A program made the position numbers and the translations under genes. From assembly GCF_002115745.1 (NCBI RefSeq), contig NZ_JFKB01000001.1, forward strand, positions 372,001-436,000: a stretch of DNA of 64,000 nt, read 5' to 3'. This document shows positions 44,340 through 53,389 of the stretch, in pieces. The notes under the pieces were generated by a model. The model was given only the letters and a program-made list of their open reading frames with translations, was not told the origin of the DNA and did not search any database. The DNA comes from Thalassospira alkalitolerans. Its GTDB lineage: Bacteria > Pseudomonadota > Alphaproteobacteria > Rhodospirillales > Thalassospiraceae. Numbering within the stretch: the first letter of the stretch is position 1; each line of letters begins with the position of its first letter.

Positions 44340-44513
44340 TAACCGGTGTTTTTCGACCGTGATATGGCGTGAATATAGCCACACGGTAACAGGGAAATGA
44401 CGGACTGATGAAAACCACCCTGAAAGGTGGAAAACGTCCCTTCAGTGCTTGACGGGTGTGGTTTCAAAGACAAATACAGAAGCGGTGGTGCCAATAGGGA
44501 CCGCCGCATTTTT
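44340..44513 (+). ncRNA. Candidate structured RNA between irr and rubrerythrin, ending in a terminator
   Basis: Three hairpins follow one another: ACCGTG/CACGGT (44356-44361, 44382-44387) enclosing TGGC/GCCA; CCACC/GGTGG (44415-44419, 44426-44430); and GCGGTGGT/ACCGCCGC (44482-44489, 44500-44507) followed by TTTTT. The last is an intrinsic terminator. The region could be only the irr 3' UTR, or a small RNA. No promoter is convincingly visible. Confidence 0.4.
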
Positions 44514-44577
44514 GTTGGTATCCCCTAGCGGACCGACAATGCCTTCTTAGACCAGAATGAAAAAAAGGAAGCCCATA

Positions 44578-45003
44578 ATGGTGCTTAAGGGAACACGTAC
44601 CGAGCAACATCTTCGCGCGGCATTCGCGGCCGAGGCGCAGACCAATCGCCGTTATCTTTATTTCGCACAGCAGGCGGATATTGAAGGTTACACAGAGGTC
44701 GCCGAAATGTTCCGGGCGGCCGCCGAAGCCGAAACAGGTCATGCTTTCGGGCATCTTGAATTTCTTGAACAGGTTGGGGATCCGGCGACAGGCCAATCCA
44801 TCGGAACCACGCGCCTTAATCTTGAAGCAGCATTGATCGATGAAAAAAACGAGGCCGAAAACCGGTATCCAGAAATGGCGCGCGCGGCACGTGAAGAAGG
44901 TTTTGACGACATCGCTGATTGGTTTGAAAGCCTTGCACGCGTCGAAGCGGCACATGCAAGCCGGATGGAACGTGCGCTTAACGAATTTGGCAATTCCCGA
45001 TAA
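44578..45003 (+). CDS. Rubrerythrin-family diiron protein (erythrin type)
   Basis: This four-helix-bundle ferritin-like protein likely detoxifies peroxide or handles iron. Diiron ligands are visible as E19, E52-xx-H55 and E123-xx-H126. The C-terminal rubredoxin Cys motifs of classical rubrerythrin are absent, so it needs another electron donor. ATG 44578 is preceded by AAAGGAAG; the first 7 residues of a longer frame from 44557 are not conserved. Adjacency to irr suggests iron-dependent control. Confidence 0.87.
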   Translation: MVLKGTRTEQHLRAAFAAEAQTNRRYLYFAQQADIEGYTEVAEMFRAAAEAETGHAFGHLEFLEQVGDPATGQSIGTTRLNLEAALIDEKNEAENRYPEMARAAREEGFDDIADWFESLARVEAAHASRMERALNEFGNSR

Positions 45004-45072
45004 TGCATCCGCATTTTGCGGTCCTGGTGTTTTGGCGGTGTCTTTGCCACATTCCCGATACAGGAAAAGTGC

Positions 45073-45360
45073 ATGTTTATTGTTTCACTGACCTACAAGG
45101 TGCCGCTTGATCAGATCGATGCTCATTTGGCCGAACATGTTGAATGGTTAAAGGCCGGATATGCCAGTGGTGTCTTTATTGTGTCAGGGCGCAAGATACC
45201 GCGCGACGGCGGGATTATCATGGCTGGTGGTGATCGTGATCGATTGCAAGAAACCTTGAAAGGCGATCCTTTCCATCGTCATGATCTTGCCGATTATGTC
45301 ATCACAGAATTCGAACCGAGCATGACAGCAAACGGCTTTGAACGTATGGCCGGGATATAG
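45073..45360 (+). CDS. YciI-family protein
   Basis: This 95 aa protein has the YciI/YCII fold pattern (MFIVSLTYKVPLDQIDAHLAEHVEWLKAGYASGVFIVSGRKIP), a ferredoxin-like dimer with a conserved His (H20) and Arg-containing active site. Relatives include dehydrochlorinases and proteins of unknown function. It follows the rubrerythrin by 69 bases. No specific role can be given. The ATG at 45073 is chosen over an upstream frame to 45016. Confidence 0.78.
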   Translation: MFIVSLTYKVPLDQIDAHLAEHVEWLKAGYASGVFIVSGRKIPRDGGIIMAGGDRDRLQETLKGDPFHRHDLADYVITEFEPSMTANGFERMAGI

Positions 45361-45457
45361 GCCAAAATCTGGGGTTAAAGCCCAAGGTTCCAGATTGGCC
45401 GTCAAACCAAACAGAATCCGGAAAAGATATCTATATTTCCGGGCCGGATGGTCAGCT

Positions 45458-46246
45458 TTACTGGGCAGCCATCAGGTTTGTATCTTTGCTGCCGGTGACC
45501 GTGCCGCGCAGCACGATATGACGTTGCCCGAGCGAGTTGTGTTCAACCTCGCCATCGACCTGATAAACATCGCGTAAAAGATCACGATTGATGACGTCTT
45601 CGCTGCGTCCGAATGTCACCATTTTGCCGTTGGCAATTGCCAAGGCATGATCACAATAATGCAGGGCATGGTTGAGATCGTGAATGGCAATCAGGACGAT
45701 CATCTTTCGGTTTTGGGCAATATTGCGCATGAAGGTCAGGACCTCCATCTGGCGATGCAGATCAAGGGCCGAGGTCGGTTCATCCATCAGAAGAATTTTT
45801 GGATCGCGAATTAGTGTTTGGGCGATTGCAACCAATTGGCGTTGACCGCCGCTAAGCTCGCCAAGATTACGCGCCGCAAGGTCGGATATGCGAAGGGCCG
45901 CCAGAATATCATCGATCCGGGTCAGTTCATCGGCCCGAACGCGAAGCGACGATCCTTGTTTGGCCGCCAAAATTACCGATTCATAAACCGACAGAACCGC
46001 ATTTGACCCTGTATCCTGTGGCATATAGCAGATCGTATTGCGGTTATAATCCTGTGTTTCGACATGGACCTGGCCTGTGCCCTTGGCAAGACCGGCGATG
46101 CGCTTGAACAGGCTTGATTTACCGGCCGCATTCGGGCCGATCACAGCGGTTAACCCGCCACCGGTCAGAACAGGGGTGGTGACACCGGAAACCACATAGG
46201 TACGGCCATAGCGCGTCCCAAGGTCTTCAAGCCGAAGTGTTACCAA
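45458..46246 (-). CDS. Iron-complex ABC transporter ATPase (FecE/FepC-like)
   Basis: This ATPase powers uptake of an iron-siderophore or heme complex. It shows Walker A GPNAAGKSS (the usual second Gly is Ala), the signature LSGGQRQLVAIAQTL, and Walker B ILLMDEPTSALD. The start is TTG 46246: AGGAGG lies five bases before it and the protein aligns from there, while the open frame continues upstream into the permease gene. It overlaps the permease end by seven bases. Size 262 aa. Confidence 0.88.
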   Translation of the reverse strand: MVTLRLEDLGTRYGRTYVVSGVTTPVLTGGGLTAVIGPNAAGKSSLFKRIAGLAKGTGQVHVETQDYNRNTICYMPQDTGSNAVLSVYESVILAAKQGSSLRVRADELTRIDDILAALRISDLAARNLGELSGGQRQLVAIAQTLIRDPKILLMDEPTSALDLHRQMEVLTFMRNIAQNRKMIVLIAIHDLNHALHYCDHALAIANGKMVTFGRSEDVINRDLLRDVYQVDGEVEHNSLGQRHIVLRGTVTGSKDTNLMAAQ

Positions 46247-47301
46247 GATTTCCTCCTGCTTGCGAAAATCAGCGAGAAAAAGAACGGCACACCGACAAGT
46301 GCGGTAATCACACCAATCGGAAGGATCGCACCGGGAATGATCAGTTTGCTCAGCACGGATGTTGCCGACAGGATCAAAGCTCCACACAGCACCGAGGCCG
46401 GCAGGAAGAAACGTTGATCTTCGCCGACCAGCATACGCGCAATATGCGGCCCGACCAGACCAATAAAGCCGATGGTGCCGACAAACGATACCGGAATTGC
46501 CGCCAGAAGACTGACGAGCAACATGGTCTTAAGGCGCAGTGACTGGACATTTACTCCAAAGCTTTCGGCCTTGGCATCGCCAAGACGAAGGGCGGTCAGT
46601 GCCCATGCCTGTCGGGTGAAAAGTGGTAGGGCAATGGCGACGGCAATGGCGGTAATGGCGACTTTTGACCAGGTCGCTTTGACCAGACTGCCCATTGTCC
46701 AGAAGACAACAGCGGCCAGTGCCTGTTCGCTGGCAAGATATTGCAGCAAAGCCAGCAGCGCATTGAAGGTAAACACCAGCGCAATGCCAAGCAGAACAAT
46801 GGTTTCAACCGTTACACCGCGCATGCGGCTGAAAAAATGAATGATCAGGGCGGTTGCCATCGCCATGATAAATGCATTGATCGGAATGATGAATTCAACA
46901 AAAGCTGGCAGGATCGCAACCCCAAGAACCAGCGCCATTGCCGCGCCAAACCCTGCTGCGGCGGAAATGCCCAGTGTAAACGGGCTGGCCAGCGGATTGG
47001 CAAGAATGGTCTGCATCTGTGCGCCCGCCGTTGAAAGGGCTGCACCAACGGTCAGTGCCATCAGGGCAACCGGCATGCGGATTTCCCAAATCACAACGCG
47101 CAATTGGTCGCTAACATCGGATGGGTTCAACAGGGCAAAGATCACATCACGAAGCGGATAATTGGCCGGCCCGGTTGCCAGATCGACGGCAAAGGACAGG
47201 AACAGGGCAATTGTCATGCCGCTTAGGATCAGGATACGACGCAAGGAGCGCGCTTTGTAATGCGCGCTCCCGGTCAGGTTTTTGGTTTGTTCAACGGTCA
47301 T
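46240..47301 (-). CDS. FecCD-family iron-complex permease
   Basis: This polytopic permease of the BtuC/FecCD family has about ten transmembrane helices, with typical sequence in SPFTLGISAAAGFGAAMALVLG and GFIGLVGPHIARMLVGEDQRFFLPAS. Size is 353 aa. It lies between the binding protein (5-base gap) and the ATPase (overlap), giving a three-gene operon. Confidence 0.93.
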   Translation of the reverse strand: MTVEQTKNLTGSAHYKARSLRRILILSGMTIALFLSFAVDLATGPANYPLRDVIFALLNPSDVSDQLRVVIWEIRMPVALMALTVGAALSTAGAQMQTILANPLASPFTLGISAAAGFGAAMALVLGVAILPAFVEFIIPINAFIMAMATALIIHFFSRMRGVTVETIVLLGIALVFTFNALLALLQYLASEQALAAVVFWTMGSLVKATWSKVAITAIAVAIALPLFTRQAWALTALRLGDAKAESFGVNVQSLRLKTMLLVSLLAAIPVSFVGTIGFIGLVGPHIARMLVGEDQRFFLPASVLCGALILSATSVLSKLIIPGAILPIGVITALVGVPFFFSLIFASRRKSW

Positions 47302-47306
47302 GGAAA

Positions 47307-48431
47307 TCAGTTCTGATCGTCGATGGAAATGAAGTAGCCCGGCTGATAATCAATCGGCAGGAAACGTTCATGCAGTTCGCGGAACGAGCTTTCCGGATCG
47401 ATATCGGCAAACAGGTCCGGGTGGAACCATTTGGCCATCTGTTCGATCACGACGAACTGATAGGGGCTGTTATAGAACTGATGCCAAACCACGTGGATAT
47501 TGTGGTTTTTGGTGGCTTTGATATCCTGAAATGCTGGGCGTTCCGTTAGGCCGATCAATTTGCGTTTGGCTTCTTTCATATCGGCACCCGGGCCAACAGG
47601 CACCCAGCCCATACCGGGTGCATATGCTTCCCAATCACCGCCGGTGCCAACAAACTGGTCTGGATCGCTTGCAACAACCTGTTCCGGATTGATTGTGCCA
47701 AAGGTGCCCGGAATGATATCGGCGGCAATGTTTTTGCCACCGGCAAATTCAACCATTTTCCCGAAATTTTCGTTGCCAAACGACATGCAGCATTCATCGG
47801 AATAACCCGCAGCACGTTCGATAAAGACATCAGGTTTTTTCGGGTCTGCCTTGGCCAGGCGATCGGTAATCAGCTTGATATGGTCGGCACGGAATTTGAT
47901 GAATTCTTCGGCGCGTGCTTGCAGACCGGTTAACTGACCCAGAATACGCATGCTGGTTTCGGTATTCTTCATCGGTGATTCGCGGAAGTCGATATAGATC
48001 AGCGGAATGCCAACCGCGGCGAGTTTTTTATCAAGGCTGGCGTCTTCGGTAGCACCCTTGGATTCAAGGTTCATCACAACGACATCGGGGTTAAGCGATA
48101 TTGCCTGTTCGATATCAAATGTGCCGTCCTTGATACCGCCAAAGGTCGGCAGGCTGTCAATCGCCGGATATTTGGCGGCGTAAAGGCCATAACCCTGTGG
48201 GTCGGCCTTTTTCAGGTCATCGCGCCAACCAACGACTCGTTTGAACGGATCTGCGCTATCAAGCGTCGCAAGACCATAAATCAGGCGGCCTTCGCCAAGG
48301 ATAAGTTTTTCAGCTGGAACTTTGACGTTGATCTGACGGCCCGTAACATCCGTGATTTTGATGGTTTCTGCGGCATGAACGGTCCCCGCGACCATGAATG
48401 CAACGGCAGCAATAGCGCCAAAAATTTTCAT
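47307..48431 (-). CDS. Iron-complex ABC transporter periplasmic binding protein
   Basis: This class III (TroA-like) binding protein has a signal peptide (MKIFGAIAAVAFMVAGTVHAAE) and the two-lobe Fe-siderophore BP pattern (SLPTFGGIKDGTFDIEQAISLNPDVVVMN). At 374 aa it is slightly longer than BtuF/FhuD types. ATG 48431 is chosen; upstream residues to 48473 would put a polar tail before the signal peptide. A Fur-box-like site precedes it. The ligand is unknown; a hydroxamate siderophore or other chelate is possible. Confidence 0.88.
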   Translation of the reverse strand: MKIFGAIAAVAFMVAGTVHAAETIKITDVTGRQINVKVPAEKLILGEGRLIYGLATLDSADPFKRVVGWRDDLKKADPQGYGLYAAKYPAIDSLPTFGGIKDGTFDIEQAISLNPDVVVMNLESKGATEDASLDKKLAAVGIPLIYIDFRESPMKNTETSMRILGQLTGLQARAEEFIKFRADHIKLITDRLAKADPKKPDVFIERAAGYSDECCMSFGNENFGKMVEFAGGKNIAADIIPGTFGTINPEQVVASDPDQFVGTGGDWEAYAPGMGWVPVGPGADMKEAKRKLIGLTERPAFQDIKATKNHNIHVVWHQFYNSPYQFVVIEQMAKWFHPDLFADIDPESSFRELHERFLPIDYQPGYFISIDDQN

Positions 48432-48475
48432 CCCCGTACCTTTTTTAGGATTGCCTGACGGCGGCATTATCATTT

Positions 48476-48494
48476 ATTGAGAATGCAAATCAAT
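48476..48494. promoter_or_regulatory. Fur-box-like palindrome upstream of the iron ABC operon
   Basis: ATTGAGAATGCAAATCAAT has inverted ATTGA/TCAAT ends in an A/T-rich region 45 bases upstream of the binding-protein start. It resembles Fur-type sites. It lies between divergent genes and could affect the methyltransferase gene too. Two direct TTGCAT copies follow at about 48500-48514. Confidence 0.5.
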
Positions 48495-48626
48495 CTTTTT
48501 TGCATTTATTGCATAATTTTCAGGTTGATGGATATCCGTGCCGGTATCGGTTGGGTTGGGCGGGTTTGCACCTTAATATGTAATTCATAGTGACCGTGTC
48601 GGGATATCAGGGGTGACTGGACCAAA

Positions 48627-49427
48627 ATGACGCAATCAGGCAATTTCAATCTGCGCGACGAGATCAGGGAATATTGGTCGATGCGGGCCGTGACCTTTGA
48701 TGATCAACCAGGGCACGAAATTTTTTCCGATCAGGAACGTTTGGCTTGGCACGATTTGTTTCGCCGTCATCTGGGCGATGGGGTGCTTGGTGATGGAACG
48801 GTTAGACGCGCGCTTGATCTTGCCAGCGGAACCGGCGTTATCAGCCATTTGCTGCATGATCTGGGCTTTGACGTAACCGGCCTTGATTGGTCGGAAGCGA
48901 TGCTGGCCAAGGCGCGGGACAAGTCGAAATTACGCCAGTCAAATATTCGGTTTCTTTTAGGGGATGCCGAAAATACGTTTGAAGATGATGATAGTTACGA
49001 CGTGATTGTGACCCGCCATCTGGTTTGGACGCTGGTTGATCCCGCCATGGCCTTTGCCGAATGGTTGCGGGTTCTAAAACCCGGTGGCAAGCTTTTGATT
49101 GTTGATGGGGATTTCGTTTCACCGACCTGGATGAGTACGCTGAACAAGACGATGGCCAACCTTTTACACGCCATCGGATTAAAGCGTGTGATTGATGAAA
49201 CGCCGCAGATTAAAACCCATCGGGATATTCTGGCGCGCGTGCATTTTTCCCAGGGTGCCCGGGCCGATGCGGTTTGTGAAATGTTGAAATCCGCCGGGTT
49301 TGATCCGGTAACGACTGATTTTAACATGCGGCAAATTCATCGTGCCCAGTCAAAGCATCTTGGCCTTGCCAAGGGGTTGGAACGCGGGGCACAGCATCGT
49401 TATGCCATCTGTGCGATCAAGCCATAA
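48627..49427 (+). CDS. Class I SAM-dependent methyltransferase
   Basis: This soluble methyltransferase has motif I ALDLASGTGVISHL (about residues 62-75), DVTGLDWSEAMLAKAR (motif II region) and LKPGGKLLIVDGDF. It is 266 aa. It is divergent from the iron ABC operon across a shared iron-box region of 195 bases, so it may act on the chelator imported by that system. This is inference only; the substrate is unknown. Confidence 0.8.
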   Translation: MTQSGNFNLRDEIREYWSMRAVTFDDQPGHEIFSDQERLAWHDLFRRHLGDGVLGDGTVRRALDLASGTGVISHLLHDLGFDVTGLDWSEAMLAKARDKSKLRQSNIRFLLGDAENTFEDDDSYDVIVTRHLVWTLVDPAMAFAEWLRVLKPGGKLLIVDGDFVSPTWMSTLNKTMANLLHAIGLKRVIDETPQIKTHRDILARVHFSQGARADAVCEMLKSAGFDPVTTDFNMRQIHRAQSKHLGLAKGLERGAQHRYAICAIKP

Positions 49428-49488
49428 ACTGGCGGTAAATCACCAAATCAACGGGATCTGAAGACCGGTATCGTGATCGGCCATTTAT

Positions 49489-49950
49489 TTATATCTGGGC
49501 GAGCTTGATACTGATGTCGGTTTTGACCGAATTGGCAAGAAAGCAGGCGTCATGTGCTGCGTGGTGTAACTCGGCTTCGACCTTGGGCGAAGGCGCTGTG
49601 CCGGTATATGTGACCTTTGGGCATAGTTCGACCCGGGTGACGAGGGTTTTGCCATCTTGCTTTTCCATCACACCATTTGCGCTATCAACATAGCTGTCGA
49701 CGACAAATTTCTTGCGGGATGCAAAATCAAGAAAGAACAGCATATGGCAGCTTGAAAGTGCGGCGACATAGGCTTCTTCAGGATCGACATTTTCTTCAAT
49801 CGAATAGGGCAGCGGTACGACATGGGGCGATGCGGAGGCGGGGACTTCGGCACCACCATCAAAACGCCAGATGTGACCGCGGCTGTAACGGCGATCGGTA
49901 AAGGTGGCACCGTCGCGCTTCCATGTGACTTCTGCGCTAAAACGGCTCAT
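49489..49950 (-). CDS. OsmC-family peroxiredoxin-like protein
   Basis: OsmC/Ohr proteins reduce organic hydroperoxides using two Cys. They are seen here in SSCHMLFFLDFAS (about residue 68) and DACFLANS (about residue 134). The 153 aa size and SVKTDISIKL ending are typical. Its start touches the GntR gene's end, suggesting co-transcription with that regulator. Confidence 0.85.
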   Translation of the reverse strand: MSRFSAEVTWKRDGATFTDRRYSRGHIWRFDGGAEVPASASPHVVPLPYSIEENVDPEEAYVAALSSCHMLFFLDFASRKKFVVDSYVDSANGVMEKQDGKTLVTRVELCPKVTYTGTAPSPKVEAELHHAAHDACFLANSVKTDISIKLAQI

Positions 49951-50579
49951 TACGGTTCTCCCATGTCGTTGGCTTGGACAAGGTTGCCTGATGTGATTCC
50001 GATATGGGTCATAAGGATCGAAACTGCGTGTTCGACATTACCATCGGCACAGGCGTTCAAAAGGGCTTCGTGTTCTTTGTAAAATGCGGCGCGCGACCAG
50101 GAACCTTTGGGCTGACGGTAGTAGGACCGCCGGGCTTCGCGGCGCAAATCCATAATCATCTGCACCAGACGGGGATTGTTGCACGGCGCATACAGGGTTT
50201 GGTGAAACGCAATATCAAGTTCTTCGATGGTTGACGGGCTATCTTCTTCTTGCAGGTCTTCGTTCAGGCGGCGCGCCTTGCGCAAATCGCGCGGGACCAA
50301 ATGCGGGATCGCAAGGCTAAGCGCCATTGCTTCTAGCGAGATCCGAATCTGCGATAAATTTCGGACTTCCTTGGCACTTAGGCCATTAACCGCCAAACTG
50401 CGATCAGATCGTTTGGTCAGAAGTCCATGGGTCAGAAGTCGTTCCAATACCTGGCGTATGGGTTGGCGGCTAACACCAAATCGTTCGGCCAGCATTTCCT
50501 GTTTAAGGACTATGCCGGGGCCAAGGATGCCAGTTTCGATTTCATCCTGAAGGATTTTAGTAATTTTATTTGTATCCAT
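49950..50579 (-). CDS. GntR-family transcriptional regulator (FadR/FCD subfamily)
   Basis: The N-terminal winged helix (LAERFGVSRQPIRQVLERLLTHGLL) is followed by an all-helical FCD effector domain with likely metal/ligand residues (ELDIAFHQTLYAPCNNPRL). Size is 209 aa. It precedes an OsmC-type gene with a one-base overlap. The effector is unknown. Confidence 0.87.
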   Translation of the reverse strand: MDTNKITKILQDEIETGILGPGIVLKQEMLAERFGVSRQPIRQVLERLLTHGLLTKRSDRSLAVNGLSAKEVRNLSQIRISLEAMALSLAIPHLVPRDLRKARRLNEDLQEEDSPSTIEELDIAFHQTLYAPCNNPRLVQMIMDLRREARRSYYRQPKGSWSRAAFYKEHEALLNACADGNVEHAVSILMTHIGITSGNLVQANDMGEP

Positions 50580-50782
50580 GGATCCAAAGTTAGGAAAAAG
50601 CAGCTAGGAGTCAAGCAAAGACAGGGTGTGACAACGCGGCGATATGGTTTCGTTCTGTATTGGTTCAGGATTGGTTTTGGGGGCATCCATGATGTGTGTT
50701 CATACCGATGACCTTCTATGGCCAAGTTTTGGGGGGCTGGTGATGGCAGGTATCGGGTTTGATCTTGGCTGGTTTGTTTCGT

Positions 50783-53134
50783 TTATTCGGCGGGAATGGT
50801 CTGTATCAGGGCGGCATTGGTGGGGGCGGTTTTGATAACAAAATCGATCACCCGGTCAATGGCACCATCGATATCTTCGTTTAATATGCCGTGGCGATCA
50901 GAATTCAGGATTTGGATGTCGATATCGCTGCAATTGGTGGCATGGCGTTTGATCAGGGTGGCGCTGGCCGGGTCGACAACCTGATCGTTATCACCCTGCA
51001 AGATCAGGGTTGGACAGGCAATATCAGGCAGGCGGTCGCGCATTTCGGAAACCGCCTGACGCAGGTTATGAAGACCGCCAATTGGAATGTTGCGGTAATT
51101 GATTTCGGGATGTTCCGATTCATTTAGCCGGAAGCTAAGCCGTTCCTGTGCCGAGGGCACCCACCCCATCAATTTGTTGGCGCCATAAAGCAACGGCACA
51201 AACATAAGGTTGCGGTTGCGGAATTTAAGCGGCGTCGATGCCATCACAAGCCCGGCAAGCTTTTCGGGCTGATCGGCGGCCAGAATGGCCGATAACGCCC
51301 CGCCGGTTGAAAAGCCGACAATAATGACATTGTCGCAAAACGCCGACAGGATTTCATAACTGTGTCGTACCGATGCAAGCCAGTCTGTCCATGGGCGCTT
51401 TTGTAATTCATGGGGGGATGTACCATGCCCGGCAAGGCGAACCCCCAGAACGGCGTAATTTTTTGCGGCAAGACGATCACCAAGGGTGCGAAGTTCAGCC
51501 GGGGATGCCAAGAAACCATGAACGACGAGAACACCAGTGGTGAAATGGTCGCTTCCATTGGGCAGCAGCAAATAAGGGCGGCTGTCGGCGGTGGCGGTTT
51601 CTTGTTGGTTGATCGCGGCATATTTCGGTTTTTGATATTTCGCGCGGTTCCATTGCCATGCCCGGATTTCATCGTCAAACCGGCGTTTGGCGAAATCGCG
51701 CGGGGTCAGGTGATCGATGTCGCCACGCGCCTTTTCCAATGCGGTCCATGCCGTATGGATCGGAGCCATTTCATTGGCATAGACCATGATCGGGTTATCC
51801 ATGCGAATTTGGTCAAAGGTGGCTTCTTGTTGCAGTTTTGGCAGGAAACAATATTTGCCTTCGGACCGCGCAATCAGTCCAAGCCGTACCGCAGCATCAA
51901 TATATTCGCGAATTTGCGGGCATTTCAGATCAAAGATGCCGACGTAATCGGCCGGGTTACGCATGCCACGATGTAGATGGATTTCTTCGGCCTGCTGGAC
52001 GTTTTTGATGGCCAGATAAAGGGTCCGGTCAAAATGGGCGATGTCGACTTCGGTGACACCATCGGCAAGCCACATCATGATCAGTCTGGATGCCAAATGG
52101 CTGACGTTTAGGGTCAGATTGGAATACATCACCGACATGCAATGATCACGAAGCGGACGAATATGACGGTTGATGGCATATTGTGTGATGCGATCTGGAA
52201 TTCTTTTCAGTGTTTTGGTCGGACGGAACAGGTCATCGATACAGGTCGCCGTTTGTATGCGATGGGCCAGCATGCGCCGATCAATCCAGTTATATTGTCG
52301 GCGTGGGTCAACCGGCTTGCCAAGGCGGATATCCATATCGGTCTGACGAAACAGCAAATTGCTTTCAACAATCAGTTCTTCGGCAACCTTGGGGCTAAGC
52401 CCGCCGGCAAACAGATCCGCCCCGCGTGCCAAAAGGTTTTGATCAACGCGTAAGGGGTGGAAGGTAATATTGGCCGGGAACATCAGGGTTGGTTTTGCAA
52501 TGGCGATCTTGAGTTTTTCAGGTGTGGTATCGATGGCCGTGGCCCAACGATCAAGTTCGTCGTGGTGGCCTTTATCAAGCAACATCGAAAGCCCAACCTT
52601 AAAGCCGTCAATGCATAACCCCAACAGGGCGGCACCGGTGTGATGGGCGCGACGTTGATCCGCACTTCGGGAATAGATACTGTAATCGGGGCGTTTGGGA
52701 TGGGGACGTTCGGCTTCAAGAACGCGACGGTCTTTGACCATGCCGCCTTCGGGGAAAACGACGACTTTGCCGCCCCGTAAAATTTCCTCGGCCAGAAATG
52801 GCAACAGGCGTTCATAATCGTTGGGCACACCGCCAAGCGCACGAAGATAGCGCGAAAAGGTGCTGTCCTCGGCAAAGAATTCGCCCGACGCGATGGACCG
52901 GCAAAACACCCCGGTTTCAAGCGCAATCAGATATTGCGGAATAAAGGTTTCAAACCGGGCGAAATGGTTGAACATGAAAATGTCGCCCTGGGACAGATGA
53001 TCACGGTCGCCATGCATCTTGATGTTGATATGGACTTTGGCGCGTAATGCGCTCATGGCCCTTATCGTCCATTCGCAGGTCTGAGTTCGGATCGCAAATT
53101 TTTCGCGTTCGATTTCTCGAAAATTCTGATGCAT
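50783..53134 (-). CDS. Fusion of a PlsC-like acyltransferase and an alpha/beta-hydrolase
   Basis: The N-terminal part (to about residue 500) has PlsC-like features: H57-FARF-E62 matches the HX4D motif with Glu replacing Asp, and FPEGGM (residues 127-132) is the second motif. A long middle region of unknown type follows. From about residue 550 there is an alpha/beta-hydrolase domain: LLVVHGF-type oxyanion strand (VLVVHGFLASPAE), nucleophile S609 in GFSTGG, a likely Asp in GDNDQVVD and His in DRHGIL. The 783 aa protein has no signal peptide. It probably remodels a lipid or acyl ester; I know no named family for this fusion. Confidence 0.75.
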   Translation of the reverse strand: MHQNFREIEREKFAIRTQTCEWTIRAMSALRAKVHINIKMHGDRDHLSQGDIFMFNHFARFETFIPQYLIALETGVFCRSIASGEFFAEDSTFSRYLRALGGVPNDYERLLPFLAEEILRGGKVVVFPEGGMVKDRRVLEAERPHPKRPDYSIYSRSADQRRAHHTGAALLGLCIDGFKVGLSMLLDKGHHDELDRWATAIDTTPEKLKIAIAKPTLMFPANITFHPLRVDQNLLARGADLFAGGLSPKVAEELIVESNLLFRQTDMDIRLGKPVDPRRQYNWIDRRMLAHRIQTATCIDDLFRPTKTLKRIPDRITQYAINRHIRPLRDHCMSVMYSNLTLNVSHLASRLIMMWLADGVTEVDIAHFDRTLYLAIKNVQQAEEIHLHRGMRNPADYVGIFDLKCPQIREYIDAAVRLGLIARSEGKYCFLPKLQQEATFDQIRMDNPIMVYANEMAPIHTAWTALEKARGDIDHLTPRDFAKRRFDDEIRAWQWNRAKYQKPKYAAINQQETATADSRPYLLLPNGSDHFTTGVLVVHGFLASPAELRTLGDRLAAKNYAVLGVRLAGHGTSPHELQKRPWTDWLASVRHSYEILSAFCDNVIIVGFSTGGALSAILAADQPEKLAGLVMASTPLKFRNRNLMFVPLLYGANKLMGWVPSAQERLSFRLNESEHPEINYRNIPIGGLHNLRQAVSEMRDRLPDIACPTLILQGDNDQVVDPASATLIKRHATNCSDIDIQILNSDRHGILNEDIDGAIDRVIDFVIKTAPTNAALIQTIPAE

Positions 53135-53389
53135 GGGTGACGGTGCCTCAAAGGCATATGTGCCGTATTAGTTGGCGTTATGATTGAATGCGGTTGTTTC
53201 GTTGTTGATAAATATGTGGTGCTAGACTGGATTTTGGAAGGCCGGTTGCACGTTTGTGGCGAACAATCTGTGGCACGTCTTTTTGTGTATCTCTATAATC
53301 GGCTGTGCCTTTCAAATTACGGCTGTTTGCAAATCAGTGGTCCATCCGCCCATGCATGGCCCCCCGGAACAACATGATCCCGCCCCATC

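Noticed and set aside
53135-53389. Operator in the gap between the fused acyltransferase and MFS genes
   Set aside because: No convincing palindrome or promoter pair was seen in these 255 bases.
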